The position numbers were made by a program, and so were the translations under genes. From positions 248,001 through 312,000 of the forward strand of contig NZ_CP069354.1 in the NCBI RefSeq assembly GCF_016864375.1: a stretch of 64,000 nucleotides of DNA, in the 5' to 3' direction. The notes under the pieces are model-generated. The model did no database searches. It was not told the DNA's origin and worked only from the letters and a program-made list of their open reading frames with translations. The number at the start of each line of letters is the position of its first letter. Positions within the stretch are counted from its first letter, which is position 1. Positions 34,420 to 43,788 of the stretch are shown one piece after another. This stretch comes from Microvirga sp. VF16. Lineage in GTDB: Bacteria > Pseudomonadota > Alphaproteobacteria > Rhizobiales > Beijerinckiaceae.

Positions 34420-35160
34420 ATGCTCATCGCCCTTCTCACCGACATCCACGGCAACCGCGAGGCTCTGTCGGCCTGCCTCGCCCATGCGCGCCTGCTTCAT
34501 GTCGACCGTCTGATTTTTCTCGGCGACTATGTCGGCTACGGCGCCGATCCGGCCTGGGTGGTCGATACGGTCAGGGGACTCGTGGACAAGGGCGCCGTGG
34601 CGCTTCTCGGCAATCATGATGCGGCCATCGACGGCTCCGACGAGGATATGAACAGCGTGGCTCGGGAAGCGATCCGCTGGACACGCAATCAGCTCGGGAT
34701 GGAGCAGCGGCGTTTCCTGGCCGGCCTTCCCCTCATTCATGAGGAGGGGAGCGTCCTTTACGTTCACGCCAACGGCTATGCCCCGCGCAACTGGGACTAC
34801 ATGGCGGGTCCCATGGAGGCGATCCGGCATTTCAGCAGGGTGGACGCGCATATCACCTTCTGCGGGCATGTCCATGTGCCGATGCTTTACCACATGAGCA
34901 CCACCGCCAAGGTCGGCACCTTCTCGCCGGTGGCGAACAATGACATCCCGCTTCTGCCGACCCGCACCTGGCTCGCCGTGATCGGCGCCGTCGGGCAGCC
35001 GCGGGACGGAGTGGCGGCGGCGAATTACGCGGTCTTCGACACGGCCCGCCAGACCCTGCGCTACCTGCGCGTGCCCTATGACTCGGCTGCGGCGGCCCGC
35101 AAGGTGCGCGAGGCGGGTCTGCCGGAAAAGCTGGCGCTTCGCCTCGAACAGGGCCGCTGA
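34420..35160 (+). CDS. Calcineurin-like metallophosphoesterase
   Basis: 246 aa. Metallophosphoesterase motifs in order: LTDIHGNREAL, FLGDYVGYGADP, LLGNHDAAIDG, then YVHANG and FCGHVHVPMLYHM. This is the full dinuclear-metal set. It precedes the kinase-USP gene by only three bases, so the two are one transcription unit; a phosphatase acting against the kinase is attractive, though related enzymes also cleave nucleotides. Confidence 0.87.
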   Translation: MLIALLTDIHGNREALSACLAHARLLHVDRLIFLGDYVGYGADPAWVVDTVRGLVDKGAVALLGNHDAAIDGSDEDMNSVAREAIRWTRNQLGMEQRRFLAGLPLIHEEGSVLYVHANGYAPRNWDYMAGPMEAIRHFSRVDAHITFCGHVHVPMLYHMSTTAKVGTFSPVANNDIPLLPTRTWLAVIGAVGQPRDGVAAANYAVFDTARQTLRYLRVPYDSAAAARKVREAGLPEKLALRLEQGR

Positions 35161-35163
35161 CGC

Positions 35164-36573
35164 ATGCGCTGGCGCTTGCATCCAGGCATGGTGATCGACG
35201 GTTTTACCCTCGAGGAAAATCTTGGCACTGGCGGCATGGCGCAGCTCTGGGCGGTCAGGCGTGACGATGACCCGACGCCGCTGATCATGAAGATCCCGAT
35301 GCTGATCGACAGCGACGATCCGCTTCCCATCGTCTGCTTCGAGACCGAACAGATGATCATGCCGCGCCTGACGGGCCCGCATGTGCCCCGCTTCGTCGCG
35401 GCGGGGCCGCTCGATCCCATGCCCTACATCGTCATGGAGCGGATTCCTGGAGAATCGTTGAAGGCGCGGCTCGACGAGGTTCCCCTGCCCTGGCCCGAGG
35501 TCGTCGCCATCGGGGCGAAGGTGGCGCATGCTCTGCACGATCTGCATCTCCAGCATGTGATCCATCTCGATATCAAGCCGAGCAACGTGATGATCCGTGA
35601 GAGCGGCGAGGCGGTTCTCATCGATTACGGCTTTGCCCGGCACGAGCGCCTGCCCGATCTCCTGGCCGAGGAGTTTCGCGAGCCCTTCGGGACCACGCCC
35701 TACATGGCGCCGGAACAGGTGCTGCAGGACCGGGCCGATCCGCGCAGCGATCTCTTTGCCTTCGGCGTGATGCTGTATTTCTTCATCACGGGCGAGCGCC
35801 CCTTCGGCAATCCGCGCGGCGGCCAGATCCGCCGTCGCCTGTGGCGCGATCCGGTGCCCCCGCGGGCACTCAATCCCGATTGTCCGCCCTGGCTGCAGGA
35901 GGTGATCCTGCGCTGCCTGGAGATCGATCCGGACGACCGTTATGCCACGGCGGCTCAATTGGCCCTGGACCTGGAAAATCCTGCGCAGGTGAAGCTGACC
36001 GAGCGCGCCGAGCGATTGGAGCGGGACGGCGGCGTGAAAACCTTCCGGCGCTGGCTCAAAGCGCGCAAGGCGCAACCGCTGGAGACGCCCAACATCGCCG
36101 GTCATCTGTCGCGGGCGCCCATCGTGCTCGCCGCCATCGACCTGTCGCCGGGAAGCGAGGATCTCGCCGATTCCTTGCGCATGATGATCGGCCGCATCCT
36201 CTCCATTGAAAGCGAGGCGCGCATTGCCTGTGTCAACATCCTGAAGACCTCGCGCATCGCCGTCGACATCCTGGAGGACGAGGAGGGGAGAAGCCTCCAT
36301 GTCCAGCGCCTTGTTCAGCTCCGGCACTGGGGCGCGGCGCTCGACGTTCCCAAGGAGCGGATCACCTATAGCGTGCTGGAGGCACCCGATCCGGCTTCCG
36401 CGCTCGTCGATTATGCCCGCCACAACAATGTCGATCATATCGTCATCGGCGCCCGGGCCTCCTCCGCCTTGCGTCGCTACCTGGGAAGCGTCTCGTCCCG
36501 TGTCGTGGCCGAGGCGCCCTGTTCGGTGACGGTCGTGCGGACGCCCAGGGACCGGCGGATCGTGAACGAGTGA
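35164..36573 (+). CDS. Serine/threonine protein kinase fused to a universal stress protein domain
   Basis: 469 aa. Kinase domain at about 10-275: glycine loop LGTGGMAQLW, beta-3 lysine in LIMKIP, catalytic loop HLDIKPSN (Asp about 136), magnesium loop IDYG (Asp about 154, DYG instead of DFG), activation segment GTTPYMAPEQ, and DLFAFGVMLYFFITGERPFG. After a charged linker, residues about 318-465 form a USP domain (APIVLAAIDLSPGSEDLA, HIVIGARASSALRRYLGSVSSRVVAEAPCSVTVVR) with the ATP-binding GxRxSS and GSxSxRV elements. No transmembrane helix. This fusion is known in proteobacteria; targets are unknown. Confidence 0.9.
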   Translation: MRWRLHPGMVIDGFTLEENLGTGGMAQLWAVRRDDDPTPLIMKIPMLIDSDDPLPIVCFETEQMIMPRLTGPHVPRFVAAGPLDPMPYIVMERIPGESLKARLDEVPLPWPEVVAIGAKVAHALHDLHLQHVIHLDIKPSNVMIRESGEAVLIDYGFARHERLPDLLAEEFREPFGTTPYMAPEQVLQDRADPRSDLFAFGVMLYFFITGERPFGNPRGGQIRRRLWRDPVPPRALNPDCPPWLQEVILRCLEIDPDDRYATAAQLALDLENPAQVKLTERAERLERDGGVKTFRRWLKARKAQPLETPNIAGHLSRAPIVLAAIDLSPGSEDLADSLRMMIGRILSIESEARIACVNILKTSRIAVDILEDEEGRSLHVQRLVQLRHWGAALDVPKERITYSVLEAPDPASALVDYARHNNVDHIVIGARASSALRRYLGSVSSRVVAEAPCSVTVVRTPRDRRIVNE

Positions 36574-36675
36574 CCGATCTTCGCCTAACGATCAACGCGA
36601 CAAAAGCTTGCCAAGCCGTCCGTTCGGCCTTTTAAGAGCCCTGCAATTCAATCACGACAGAACAAGGGTCTTGCC

Positions 36676-37782
36676 ATGGCAACGCACAAGCTTCTCCTTC
36701 TCCCCGGCGACGGCATCGGCCCGGAGGTCATGCGCGAGGTCGAGAAGATTGTGGGCTGGTTCCGCAAGCGCGGCGTCGGTTTCGAGACCGAGACGGATCT
36801 GGTCGGCGGCTCGGCCTATGACGCCCATGGCGCGTCGATCTCGGAAGCCGCCATGGATCGCGCTCAGGCTGCCGACGCGGTGCTCTTCGGCGCCGTCGGC
36901 GGGGCGAAGTGGGACAGCGTGCCTTATGCGGTGCGCCCCGAAGCGGGCCTGCTGCGTCTGCGCAGGGATCTCGGCCTCTTCGCCAACCTGCGTCCGGCGA
37001 TCTGCTATCCGGCGCTGGCCGATGCCTCCTCGCTCAAGCGCGAGGTGGTGGAAGGCCTCGACATCATGATCGTGCGCGAGCTCACTGGTGGCGTCTATTT
37101 CGGCGAGCCGAAGGAGATCGTGACTCTGGAGGACGGCTCCCAGCGCGCCGTCGACACGCAGCTCTATCACACGCATGAGGTGGAGCGTATCGCGCGCGTC
37201 GCCTTCGATCTTGCCAAGAAGCGCCGCAACAAGGTTTCCTCGGCCGAGAAATTCAATGTGATGAAGACGGGCGTGTTCTGGCGCCAGGTCGTCACCCGCA
37301 TCCACAAGGCCGAGTTCTCGGATGTGGAGCTCGAGCACGTGCTCGCCGACAACTGCGCCATGCAGCTCGTGCGCTATCCGAAGCAGTTCGACGTGATCGT
37401 CACGGACAACCTCTTCGGCGACATCCTGTCGGACATCGCCGCGATGCTCACCGGTTCGCTCGGCATGCTGCCCTCCGCCTCGCTCGGCGCCGAGGATCCG
37501 GCGACCGGCAAGCGCAAGGCGCTCTATGAGCCCGTGCACGGCTCCGCGCCGGACATCGCCGGCAAGGGTCTCGCCAACCCCATCGCCATGATCGGCTCTT
37601 TCGGCATGGCGCTGCGCTATTCCTTCGGCCTCCTCGACGAGGCGGATCGCCTGGATAAGGCCATCGCCAACGTGCTCGCCTCCGGTACCCGCACGAAGGA
37701 CATCGCCGGCCCCGGCATGAACGCCGTGGGCACGCAGGATGTGGGCGATGCCATCGTCAAGGAGCTGGAAGCCCAGTCGTAA
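36676..37782 (+). CDS. leuB: 3-isopropylmalate dehydrogenase
   Basis: 368 aa. [75 protein letters not shown] and [22 protein letters not shown] are all diagnostic. It oxidatively decarboxylates 3-isopropylmalate using NAD. ATG at 36676. Followed within six bases by a strong terminator, so it ends a transcript. Confidence 0.96.
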   Translation: MATHKLLLLPGDGIGPEVMREVEKIVGWFRKRGVGFETETDLVGGSAYDAHGASISEAAMDRAQAADAVLFGAVGGAKWDSVPYAVRPEAGLLRLRRDLGLFANLRPAICYPALADASSLKREVVEGLDIMIVRELTGGVYFGEPKEIVTLEDGSQRAVDTQLYHTHEVERIARVAFDLAKKRRNKVSSAEKFNVMKTGVFWRQVVTRIHKAEFSDVELEHVLADNCAMQLVRYPKQFDVIVTDNLFGDILSDIAAMLTGSLGMLPSASLGAEDPATGKRKALYEPVHGSAPDIAGKGLANPIAMIGSFGMALRYSFGLLDEADRLDKAIANVLASGTRTKDIAGPGMNAVGTQDVGDAIVKELEAQS

Positions 37783-37787
37783 CAGCA

Positions 37788-37814
37788 AAAGCCCCGGGCA
37801 TGACCCGGGGCTTT
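37788..37814 (+). terminator. Rho-independent terminator of leuB
   Basis: AAAGCCCCGGG, loop CATGA, CCCGGGGCTTT: an 11-bp perfect stem. The A/T arms suggest it may also serve the convergent gene at 37831. Confidence 0.9.
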
Positions 37815-37830
37815 CCGTTCCAGGGAAAGA

Positions 37831-38166
37831 TTATCGGATCGAGCCTGTCACCCCGACTTCCGGAACACCGAACATGGGGAAGGGGTTGCGCGCGCCGACG
37901 AAAGGTCCTCCGATCGGATCGGGCAGCGTGCCTTCGCCGAAGCGGTCCTTCTGGAAACCGTAGGGCGGGTTTGCAATGGAGGAGATCATCGGCGCTGTGA
38001 CGTAGCGATTCAGCGATCCGACCGGCGCCACTGGGCCGGGATCGAGGAAGCTGCGGGGTTGGACTCGGAGAACGAGGGGACGATCCTGGGCCTGCGCATC
38101 AGCCACCACCGAGATGGTCGTGAGCGCAGCCAATGAAGCCAGACCCAAAAGTGCGAAGCGGCGCAT
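37831..38166 (-). CDS. Hypothetical secreted protein
   Basis: 111 aa. Signal peptide MRRFALLGLASLAALTTISV-VADAQA, then a proline- and glycine-rich mature part (SFLDPGPVAPVGSLNRYVTAPMI, DPIGGPFVGARNPFPMFG) without clear secondary structure. No family recognised; likely periplasmic. Convergent with leuB. Confidence 0.65.
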   Translation of the reverse strand: MRRFALLGLASLAALTTISVVADAQAQDRPLVLRVQPRSFLDPGPVAPVGSLNRYVTAPMISSIANPPYGFQKDRFGEGTLPDPIGGPFVGARNPFPMFGVPEVGVTGSIR

Positions 38167-38306
38167 GGGTAATCCTCCAAGAACGGCGCCCAGTCCTTGT
38201 GCTGTGCGCGATCATCATGTGCGATGATGTCAAAACAAGACGGCCTCCCATAAAATGGTTCCGTCGAAGCGTGACATTTACCAAAGGGTGAGAAGGACAA
38301 CGGCCG

Positions 38307-39431
38307 ATGCAAGATAAGCCCAAGGCTGGTTTCGATCTATCGGCAAAAAAGGGTCTGAGTCTTCTGGGCGAGACACCGCTGGTTGCCGAGACCCCCGAGG
38401 AGTTCCTTGACGACGAGACGACGCCGATCGCGCGCTTCTTCGTTCGCAACAATGGCCTGTTGCCTCCACCGGTAGAGAATGCAGAGGCTTGGAGCTTCAC
38501 CATCGATGGCGAGGTCGAGTGCCCGCTTCAGCTCACTCTGGCGGAATTGAAAAGCCGCTTCCCGCACAAGACCTTCCGCATGGTGCTCGAATGCGGCGGC
38601 AATGGCCGCTCCTTCTTCGCGCCCAAGGCCGAAGGCAATGCCTGGACCAATGGTGGCGCCGGCAGCGCCGAATGGACGGGCGTCTCGCTCGGGGATGTTC
38701 TCCGCGAGGCTGGCCTGAAGAAGACCGCGCTATTCACCGGCCATTTCGGCGCCGATCCGGACAAGCATGGCAACTACCAGCATCAGGCCATGTCCCGCGG
38801 TGTGCCGCTTGAGAAGGCTCTGGAGGAGCACACGCTTCTCGTCTGGGCCATGAACGGCGAGCCCCTGCCCTTCATCCATGGCGGACCGTTACGCCTGATT
38901 GTGCCGGGCTGGCCGGGATCTTTGAGCCAGAAATGGCTCAAACGGATCTGGATCCGCGACCGCGAGCATGATGGACCGGGCATGACGGGGCTTTCGTATC
39001 GAATGCCGGTTCAACCCCTGCCGCCGGGTTCTGATGGGGAAGGGGTCGAAACCCGTGTTCTTGAGTCGATGCCGGTGCGCAGCATCGTCACCGCGCCGGC
39101 CGATGGCGAGCGTTTTTCGGAAGGCACGCGCTCCATCGAGGTGCGCGGTGCCGCCTGGGCGGGCGACGACGACGTGACGCGGGTCGAGGTGACTCTCGAC
39201 GGCGGCGCGACCTGGATCGAGGCATCCATGAAACCGCCGCGCAACCGCTACGACTGGGTGCGCTGGCAGGCCAATCTAACCCTGCCCGGCGATGGCTATT
39301 ACGAGATCCATGCCCGCGCAACCGACAGTAAAGGTCGCGGCCAACCGTTCCGGGCCGCGAACTGGAATCCGAACGGCTATGGCTGCAATGTCATGCACCG
39401 GGTCGCGGTTACGGTCGGGCGGGAGGTTTGA
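38307..39431 (+). CDS. Sulfite oxidase-like molybdopterin enzyme
   Basis: 374 aa. The molybdopterin domain has the molybdenum-ligating cysteine in MVLECGGNGRSFF (Cys about 96), WTGVSLGDVLREAGL and GGPLRLIVPGWPGSLSQKWLKRIWI. A C-terminal Mo-co dimerisation domain (VRSIVTAPADGERF, TRVEVTLDGGATW) ends with ANWNPNGYGCNVMHRV. No signal peptide and no haem domain, so it is a cytoplasmic, SoxC/SorA-like core using an unknown electron acceptor. Overlaps the convergent next gene by 23 bases. Confidence 0.87.
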   Translation: MQDKPKAGFDLSAKKGLSLLGETPLVAETPEEFLDDETTPIARFFVRNNGLLPPPVENAEAWSFTIDGEVECPLQLTLAELKSRFPHKTFRMVLECGGNGRSFFAPKAEGNAWTNGGAGSAEWTGVSLGDVLREAGLKKTALFTGHFGADPDKHGNYQHQAMSRGVPLEKALEEHTLLVWAMNGEPLPFIHGGPLRLIVPGWPGSLSQKWLKRIWIRDREHDGPGMTGLSYRMPVQPLPPGSDGEGVETRVLESMPVRSIVTAPADGERFSEGTRSIEVRGAAWAGDDDVTRVEVTLDGGATWIEASMKPPRNRYDWVRWQANLTLPGDGYYEIHARATDSKGRGQPFRAANWNPNGYGCNVMHRVAVTVGREV

Positions 39432-40203
39432 CCGCCACCGAGGCCGTGCGGGCGCTCGGCCCGCAGGCCTCCGTGCGCTTGCGATCCGCCTGAGCGAAGA
39501 CTGCCTTCAAGGACGGGCTGGCGGCGCCTGTCAGGGCGATGCCGTCGATGAAGCAGGCGAGCTGCGCTTCATCGGGAGCGGAAGATCCGCAGAGCCAGCC
39601 CTGGAAGCCGAATTCGGTCGTCGTGTCCGAGAAGCGGAAGGCCTGGCAGGCCTGTTGGCCCTTGTTCGCCAGGGTCAAGGGTGCAGCTTCCACGGAGCCG
39701 AACTTCGTCGCGATCATCTGGCTCTGGCCCTGATGGGCCACTGCGAGGCCGGAGCGCGCCGCCCTGCGGACCGTATCGATATAAAAGCTTCCGGCGGTCT
39801 CGGCGATGCCTTGCACGATGGCCACCTGCGCATGGCGGAAGTCGCCGAAGCGCCCGAGAATCAGGGTGTCCTCTCGCGCACCGTTCGCATGCTCGCGTGC
39901 TTCCGATGTGACGGAGGCGGATGTGCTTGCCAGCGCATAGATGGCCGGGGAGGGGGACAGCGATTTCCAGGCTGGCGCCGGCGCGACGAGAACAGAGGAT
40001 GGAACGGCCTTCTGGCGTTGGGCCGGGCGGATATTCTGCTGCTGCTCAATGGCGAAGTAGACCAAGCCGGCGATGCTGCAGGACGACATCAGGACGATGC
40101 GCAGCCAGGGCAGGGGCTTCCGGCGCAGGCGACGAGCCGGGCGTTCGTCGACCCATTCGGCGACGTCGTCCTCATCCCATTCGGCATAAACCGCCCGCGG
40201 CAT
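39409..40203 (-). CDS. Hypothetical single-pass membrane protein
   Basis: 264 aa. A basic, acidic-starting cytoplasmic segment (DEDDVAEWVDERPARRLRRKPLPW), one transmembrane helix (LRIVLMSSCSIAGLVYFAI), then a periplasmic domain of about 200 residues with SFYIDTVRRAARSGLAVAHQGQ, QACQAFRF and three further cysteines. No family recognised. The gene is well formed (start ATG, normal codon use), so it is likely real. Confidence 0.65.
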   Translation of the reverse strand: MPRAVYAEWDEDDVAEWVDERPARRLRRKPLPWLRIVLMSSCSIAGLVYFAIEQQQNIRPAQRQKAVPSSVLVAPAPAWKSLSPSPAIYALASTSASVTSEAREHANGAREDTLILGRFGDFRHAQVAIVQGIAETAGSFYIDTVRRAARSGLAVAHQGQSQMIATKFGSVEAAPLTLANKGQQACQAFRFSDTTTEFGFQGWLCGSSAPDEAQLACFIDGIALTGAASPSLKAVFAQADRKRTEACGPSARTASVAVKPPARP

Positions 40204-40322
40204 CGCTTGAAACCAGTCAACCTGCTGATCACGTCATCCCCATGTTCTACCGTGACACTGGCCAGGCATCGAAAGGTTTTGCTAAGCAAGGTAAACCAAA
40301 GCTTAACCGATCAGAGTCCCGC

Positions 40323-40805
40323 ATGCCCGATATCGTCGTCCGCCTCGCCGCCCAGGAGGATGCTGCCGACGTTGCGGCCTTGGTCCGCGCCCTGGATCTG
40401 CACTATGTCGGCCCGGATGTGGCTCAACCGATCGAGCCGACACGAGAGATGGTCGAGCGCTCGATGCGAGAGGCTGAAGGGACCCGTTACGCCCTGGCCT
40501 ACCGCGACGGGCGCGCCATCGGACTGGTCTGCTTCGCCGTGCTGAGGCCCGGTTTCAGGCTCACCGGACTTCTCTTCGTCAAGGAACTATTCGTGGAAAG
40601 CCACGCACGGGGTCAGGCGGTCGGTGCCGTGCTCATGCGCTGGCTCGCAGAGCACGCCCGCGCGCAGGGCCTCACCCGAATCGACCTCACGACCGATGGC
40701 ACCAACACGGGGGCGCAGACGTTCTACGAGCGCCTCGGCGCCGAGCGGATGAACAAGGTGTTCTATCGCTTCAATCTCTCGACCGACGTGCTGACGGGAG
40801 ATTGA
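40323..40805 (+). CDS. GNAT-family N-acetyltransferase
   Basis: 160 aa. IVVRLAAQEDAADVAALVRAL at the start, LLFVKELFVESHARGQAVGAVLMRWLAEHA (motif A, acetyl-CoA loop HARGQAVG) and DLTTDGTNTGAQTFYERLGAE (motif B). Substrate unknown. Followed by a small terminator. The interval 40204-40322 shows no recognised feature. Confidence 0.83.
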   Translation: MPDIVVRLAAQEDAADVAALVRALDLHYVGPDVAQPIEPTREMVERSMREAEGTRYALAYRDGRAIGLVCFAVLRPGFRLTGLLFVKELFVESHARGQAVGAVLMRWLAEHARAQGLTRIDLTTDGTNTGAQTFYERLGAERMNKVFYRFNLSTDVLTGD

Positions 40806-40871
40806 GACCGCTCAAACCCAAGAGAACGCTTGACGGCAGCGTAACTTTGGTGTGTTGCTGGCGGCGTATCG

Positions 40872-40889
40872 AAGCCCGACCGGGCTTTT
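40872..40889 (+). terminator. Small Rho-independent terminator
   Basis: AAGCCC, loop GACC, GGGCTTTT, about 65 bases after the GNAT gene. The short stem makes it moderate. The rest of the gap to asd (40890-41074) has a fragment of the CCTCTC repeat family near 40995-41015. Confidence 0.6.
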
Positions 40890-41074
40890 GGATGGACGAT
40901 GGCAATGGCGATGCTCACTCAGACGACGAGCAAAACGAAAACCGCCACGACGGCCGTGAAAACGACGGCCGAATAAGCCTCGTCGTCCCCGGTCCTCTCT
41001 CCCGTCGGGGCGAGAGGCGACACCCGAACAGGGTTCTTATATCTCCCGGGGAGAGCGACAACAGGAGAAGTCCA

Positions 41075-42106
41075 ATGGGTTTCAAGATCGCCGTCGTCGG
41101 TGCGACCGGCAATGTGGGCCGCGAGATGCTCGGCATCCTCGCCGAGCGGGCCTTCCCGGCCGATGAGGTGGTGGCTCTCGCCTCCCGCCGCAGCCAGGGG
41201 ACGGAAGTCTCCTACGGCGACAAGACCCTGAAGACGAAGGCTCTCGACACCTACGATTTCTCCGATGTCGATATCTGCCTCATGTCCGCCGGCGGCGAGG
41301 TCTCGAAGGAATGGTCGCCGAAGATCGCCGCTCAGGGCGCGGTGGTGATCGATAACTCCTCCGCCTGGCGCTATGACCCGGAGGTGCCGCTGGTGGTGCC
41401 GGAGGTGAATGCCGAAGCGCTTCGCGACATGAAGAAGGGCATCATCGCCAACCCGAACTGCTCCACCGCCCAACTCGTCGTGGCCTTGAAGCCGCTTCAC
41501 GACCGCGCCACCATCAAGCGCGTGGTCGTCGCCACCTACCAGTCGGTCTCCGGCGCGGGCAAGGACGGCATGGACGAACTCGATCGCCAGACCAAGGCGC
41601 TCTACTCGCTCCAGGACGTGCAGGAGAAGAAGTTCCCCAAGCGCATCGCCTTCAACCTGATCCCGCACATCGATGTGTTCATGGAGGACGGGTACACGAA
41701 GGAAGAGTGGAAGATGGTGGCCGAGACCAAGAAGATTCTCGACCCGAAGATCAAGCTCACGGCAACTTGCGTGCGTGTGCCGGTCTTCATCAGCCACTCG
41801 GAAGCGGTGAACCTGGAATTCGAGCAGCCGATCACGGCCGACGAGGCGCGCGACATCCTGCGCGCGGCGCCCGGCATCATGGTGGTCGATAAGCGCGAGC
41901 CCGGCGGCTACATCACCCCGCACGAGGCGGCCGGCGAGGACGCCACCTACATCTCCCGCATCCGCGAGGACATCACGGTCGAGAACGGCTTGTCCTTCTG
42001 GTGCGTCTCCGACAACCTGCGGAAAGGCGCGGCGCTCAACGCCGTGCAGATCGCCGAAGCCATGGCCAACCGTGGCCTGCTGAAGCCGAAGAGGCAGGCG
42101 GCGTAA
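41075..42106 (+). CDS. asd: Aspartate-semialdehyde dehydrogenase
   Basis: 343 aa. FKIAVVGATGNVGREML (NADP-binding), catalytic cysteine in IIANPNCSTAQLVVALKPL, and the substrate segment TYQSVSGAGKDGMDEL. It makes aspartate semialdehyde for lysine/DAP, methionine and threonine synthesis. ACAGGAG eight to nine bases before ATG at 41075. Single gene with its own terminator. Confidence 0.96.
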   Translation: MGFKIAVVGATGNVGREMLGILAERAFPADEVVALASRRSQGTEVSYGDKTLKTKALDTYDFSDVDICLMSAGGEVSKEWSPKIAAQGAVVIDNSSAWRYDPEVPLVVPEVNAEALRDMKKGIIANPNCSTAQLVVALKPLHDRATIKRVVVATYQSVSGAGKDGMDELDRQTKALYSLQDVQEKKFPKRIAFNLIPHIDVFMEDGYTKEEWKMVAETKKILDPKIKLTATCVRVPVFISHSEAVNLEFEQPITADEARDILRAAPGIMVVDKREPGGYITPHEAAGEDATYISRIREDITVENGLSFWCVSDNLRKGAALNAVQIAEAMANRGLLKPKRQAA

Positions 42107-42122
42107 TCATCCAGAAGACAAG

Positions 42123-42146
42123 AGGCCGCCTCCGGGCGGCCTTTTT
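42123..42146 (+). terminator. Rho-independent terminator of asd
   Basis: AGGCCGCC, loop TCCG, GGCGGCCT followed by TTTT. It lies between asd and the convergent carbonic anhydrase gene. Confidence 0.9.
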
Positions 42147-42149
42147 CAT

Positions 42150-42830
42150 TTAAAGCGATCCCGCGTCGCGAGCGCTGAACAGGGAAATCCGTTCCGGCAC
42201 CTCTTCCACCGCCGGCTTGAACGCGCCGGTTTCGGGGTCGCGCACCAGCAGAACGCCGGTTGCCACGCCGAAATAGGCGCCATGGAGCTGCAGCTTGCCG
42301 CGCTCCACCAGGATGCGCACGCAGGGGAACGTCATCAGGTTCTTGAGGCTGTTTTCGACGGTGGCCAGCTCCAGGCGCGTCAGATACTCCGCTGGATCGC
42401 CTTCGCGCGGGCCGATCCGCTCGGCGGCGGGCGCGATGAGACTCATCCAGCGGCCGATGAAGTCGCCCGGCGAGAGTGGGGCGGTATCATCCGCGAAGGC
42501 GCGCACGCCGCCGCAGCGGGCATGGCCGAGCACCACGATATGCTTCACCCGCAGGGCCTGCACGGCGAATTCGAGCGCGGCCGAAGTGCCGTGGTAATCG
42601 CCGCCGGTCTCGAAGGGTGGCACGAGATTGGCCACGTTGCGGACGACAAACATCTCGCCGGGGCTCGCATCGAAGATGACCTCCGGCGAGACGCGGCTGT
42701 CGCAGCAGCCGATGATCATGACCTCGGGCGATTGTCCTTTTTCCGCCAGAGCCTCGTAACGGTTCCTCTCGCGTGGAAGGCGTTCGTCGAGAAAGGCGCG
42801 GTAGCCTTCGGTCAGACGTTGCGGGAACAT
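42150..42830 (-). CDS. Beta-class carbonic anhydrase
   Basis: 226 aa. Zinc ligands and the Asp-Arg dyad are in IGCCDSRVSPE and VLGHARCGGVRAF (Cys, Asp, His, Cys), with FVVRNVANLVPPF and GTSAALEFAVQALRVKHIVV typical of the class. It interconverts carbon dioxide and bicarbonate. The start at 42830 (MFPQRLTEGYRAFL) matches the family; the frame continues 63 codons upstream inside the next gene. Last gene of the leftward DUF429-dehydratase-carbonic anhydrase group. Confidence 0.93.
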   Translation of the reverse strand: MFPQRLTEGYRAFLDERLPRERNRYEALAEKGQSPEVMIIGCCDSRVSPEVIFDASPGEMFVVRNVANLVPPFETGGDYHGTSAALEFAVQALRVKHIVVLGHARCGGVRAFADDTAPLSPGDFIGRWMSLIAPAAERIGPREGDPAEYLTRLELATVENSLKNLMTFPCVRILVERGKLQLHGAYFGVATGVLLVRDPETGAFKPAVEEVPERISLFSARDAGSL

Positions 42831-42843
42831 GGGCGTCCTTCCA

Positions 42844-43785
42844 TTACGGGTGGGTGATCTCGGCAAGCTTGGCGAGTTCGACATTGGCTCCGCACAGGAG
42901 CACGCCGATCCGCTCGCCTGAGCGGGGGTTATAGGCACCTGAGATGAGCGCCGCCAGTGCGGCAGCTCCGCCGGGTTCGGATGCAATGCGATAATCGCGC
43001 CAGAGCAACCTCTGCGCATCGCGAATCGCCACGTCGGTGACGAGCGCTACGTGATCGACCGTGCGGCTGCAGATGGAATAGACCAGATCGCCGGTGTTCT
43101 TCGCGCCGAGCGAATCGGCCGCCACCGAATCCACGTCCACATCGACGGGCCGTCCGGCTTCGAGCGAGGCATGGAGCGCGCGCGAGCCCTCCGGCTCGAC
43201 GCCCACGACCTTCACGCGACCCGCCCACCAGCTCGACACGCCGCTGATCAGCCCGCCGCCGCCCACGGCGACGAGGACGGTATCGAGGGCTGGACCATCC
43301 TGCTCCCATTCGAGCGCGGCCGTACCTTGACCGATCATGGTGCTCTCGGCCGCGAAGGGATGGATGCGTAGCGCCCCGCTCTCCTCCACGTAGAGATCGC
43401 AGGCCGCTTGCGCATCGGCATAGCGCGCCCCGCCGATGACCACCTCGGCGCCGTGCGAACGGATGACAGCGATCTTGGCGGGACTCGAGATTTCCGGCAC
43501 GAAGATGCGCGCCCTCACGCCGAGTTGGCTGGCCGCATAGGCCACTGCCGCACCGTGATTACCGCCCGAGGCTGCCGCGACGCCCGCGGCAGGGACCTCT
43601 TTCGAGAGCAGTGTGTTGAAGGCGCCGCGGGTCTTGAACGAGCCCGCGTGCTGCAGGAATTCGAGCTTCAGGCTCACCGGCCCGTCATGGCCGAAGGCGT
43701 TGCCCAAGTTCAGGACCGGTGTGCGGCGAACATGGGGGGCGATGCGGGCATGGGCCGCTTCGATCTCGGAGCGTGTGATGGTCAT
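42844..43785 (-). CDS. Threonine/serine dehydratase-like PLP enzyme
   Basis: 313 aa fold-type II PLP enzyme: PLP lysine in HAGSFKTRGAFNTL, ASGGNHGAAVAYAASQLG, VAVGGGGLISGVSSW for the phosphate, and VGVEPEGSRALHASL. No C-terminal ACT regulatory domain, so it resembles the catabolic, unregulated group or serine racemase. Three bases separate it from the upstream DUF429 gene and 13 from carbonic anhydrase; the three look co-transcribed. Confidence 0.87.
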   Translation of the reverse strand: MTITRSEIEAAHARIAPHVRRTPVLNLGNAFGHDGPVSLKLEFLQHAGSFKTRGAFNTLLSKEVPAAGVAAASGGNHGAAVAYAASQLGVRARIFVPEISSPAKIAVIRSHGAEVVIGGARYADAQAACDLYVEESGALRIHPFAAESTMIGQGTAALEWEQDGPALDTVLVAVGGGGLISGVSSWWAGRVKVVGVEPEGSRALHASLEAGRPVDVDVDSVAADSLGAKNTGDLVYSICSRTVDHVALVTDVAIRDAQRLLWRDYRIASEPGGAAALAALISGAYNPRSGERIGVLLCGANVELAKLAEITHP

Positions 43786-43788
43786 GAG

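Noticed and set aside
40919..41025. A 35-codon leftward ORF from a GTG, ending in a hydrophobic stretch (AYSAVVFTAVVAVFVLLVV), upstream of asd
   Set aside because: No ribosome binding site before the GTG, the first third is a fragment of the CCTCTC repeat family, and the opposite strand shows a repetitive ACGACGGCC composition that gives hydrophobic codons by chance.
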